From NCBI GenBank assembly GCA_023634235.1, contig JAMKCF010000016.1, positions 3,644,001-3,708,000 of the forward strand: 64,000 bases of DNA, given 5' to 3'. This document shows positions 63,000-64,000 of this stretch, one piece after another (position 1 is the first letter of the stretch; each line of letters begins with the position of its first letter). Origin of the DNA: Pisaster brevispinus (lineage: Eukaryota > Echinodermata > Asteroidea > Forcipulatida > Asteriidae). Position numbers and translations under genes: made by a program. The notes below the pieces were generated by a model. That model was not told where the DNA came from, ran no database searches, and saw only the letters and a program-made list of their open reading frames with translations.

Positions 63000-63324
63000 C
63001 TGAAAGATAAAAGGAGGGGGGGGGGGGGTCATGTATGAGCCTGATTGTGTCCCTGATGATGTACTTGTTAAGACCATAGAGTTATATAATAGAACTAGAG
63101 GGAGTACTCGCTATAAATTTCTTAATCTTGTGAATTTCTGTGCTGCGGTTGAGAAGTAAATGGCTCTATGTTTAATTGTGTGAGTGCTAAATCTTCACTT
63201 TGCTATTATACAAAGGCTTTGCACCTCAAATTATCCGAGAGCAACATGAAATATTTACTTTGAAACATAACAAAACGGAACAGTGATAGAAGGCCCAGTC
63301 TCCCGTTAGTCTAGAGGAAGAAAC
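63000..63324. other. Intron upstream of exon 1, nothing recognised
   Basis: A G11-12 run at 63016-63028 forms a C tract on the coding strand close to the exon 1 acceptor. No earlier exon was found. Confidence 0.6.
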
Positions 63325-64000
63325 CTCCCTTGAGCCTCCTAGGTATTACTTGAACCCCTTGAGCCTCCTGGGCATTACTTGAGCCCCTTGAGCCTCCTGG
63401 GCGTTACTTGAGCCCCTTGAGCCTCCTGGGCGTTACTTGAGCCCCTTGAGCCTCCTGGGCGTTACTTGAGCCCCTTGAGCCTCCTGGGCGTTACTTGAGC
63501 CCCTTGAGCCTCCTGGGCGTTACTTGAGCCCCTTGAGCCTCCTGGGCGTTACTTGAGCCCCTTGAGCCTCCTGGGCGTTACTTGAGCCCCTTGAGCCTCC
63601 TGGGCGTTACTTGAGCCCCTTGAGCCTCCTGGGCGTTACTTGAGCCCCTTGAGCCTCCTGGGCGTTACTTGAGCCCCTTGAGCCTCCTGGGCGTTACTTG
63701 AGCCCCTTGAGCCTCCTGGGCGTTACTTGAGCCCCTTGAGCCTCCTGGGCGTTACTTGAGCCCCTTGAGCCTCCTGGGCGTTACTTGAGCCCCTTGAGCC
63801 TCCTGGGCGTTACTTGAGCCCCTTGAGCCTCCTGGGCGTTACTTGAGCCCCTTGAGCCTCCTGGGCGTTACTTGAGCCCCTTGAGCCTCCTGGGCGTTAC
63901 TTGAGCCCCTTGAGCCTCCTGGGCGTTACTTGAGCCCCTTGAGCCTCCTGGGCGTTACTTGAACCCCTTGAGCCTCCTGGGCGTTACTTGAGCCCCTTGA
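63325..64000. repeat. 29-bp minisatellite, about 23 near-identical units, continuing past the window
   Basis: TTGAGCCTCCTGGGCGTTAC recurs every 29 bp (checked at 63401, 63430, 63459 and on). Only the first two units and one near 63961 differ visibly (GGTATT, GGCATT, GAACCC). The unit length is not a multiple of 3 and the array is intronic. Flanking 63290-63330 is related to 23470-23890. Confidence 0.97.

Noticed and set aside
16..62999. Ordinary outer-arm, inner-arm or cytoplasmic dynein heavy chain
   Set aside because: All of these keep GPAGTGKT and DE in AAA1; here both are lost while the reading frame is open throughout, so neither a motor class nor a pseudogene fits.
16..62999. Dynein pseudogene
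   Set aside because: Fifty-eight exons keep splice sites, phases and open frames, and changes concentrate in specific motifs and loops, which is not the pattern of decay.
63325..64000. Coding repeat (repetitive protein)
   Set aside because: The 29-bp period breaks the frame every unit, and the array is upstream of a phase-0 acceptor within an intron.

Overview
The window is a piece of an animal nuclear genome dominated by one large, intron-rich gene on the minus strand. I reconstructed 58 consecutive coding exons, from 62999 down to 16. Every exon has an AG acceptor and a GT donor, and the reading phase carries across all 57 introns. Joined, they give 10,361 nt, about 3,453 codons, with no in-frame stop that I could find. 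The protein is a dynein heavy chain relative. It runs from the linker through AAA1-AAA4, the coiled-coil stalk with its tip domain, AAA5 and AAA6, into the start of the C-terminal domain. The stem-coding 5' exons lie beyond 64000 and the last 3' exons lie before position 1.

The protein is not an ordinary motor dynein. The AAA1 P-loop, nearly invariant GPAGTGKT in true dynein heavy chains, reads GPSWSGRL, and the AAA1 Walker B acidic pair is NN. The AAA4 P-loop is also broken. AAA2 (GPAGCGKS) and AAA3 (GEGGCGKT, with a DD Walker B) are intact. Dead AAA1, disordered insertions in the linker, AAA5 and AAA6, and general divergence fit the DNHD1 (dynein heavy chain domain-containing 1) family best. 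That assignment rests on motif reading, not on a database search.

Introns make up more than 80% of the window and are packed with repeats. These include several tRNA-headed SINE families, many short inverted-repeat DNA elements (MITE or foldback type), a LINE 3' fragment, and two elements built like non-autonomous Helentrons. They also include tandem arrays with units of 5, 20, 29, 44, about 57, 118 and 129 bp. Three arrays begin at or next to a 5' splice site. Two insertions can be dated relative to other repeats because the empty site is readable nearby.

Organism: base composition, intron density and the repeat families suggest an invertebrate deuterostome, most likely an echinoderm and perhaps a sea star. 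This is an inference from recollection of similar repeats and is not proven.

Layout, right to left in gene order: 64000-63325, 29-bp minisatellite; 63.0-55.3 kb, linker; 54.0-47.5 kb, AAA1 (with the 2.3-kb Helentron-like element in intron 12); 46.9-41.0 kb, AAA2; 40.4-35.2 kb, AAA3; 32.0-28.4 kb, AAA4; 27.9-23.2 kb, stalk; 22.4-12.3 kb, AAA5 (with a 6-kb repeat-filled intron); 10.7-1.2 kb, AAA6; 269-16, start of the C-terminal domain. No second host gene and no functional RNA gene was found.
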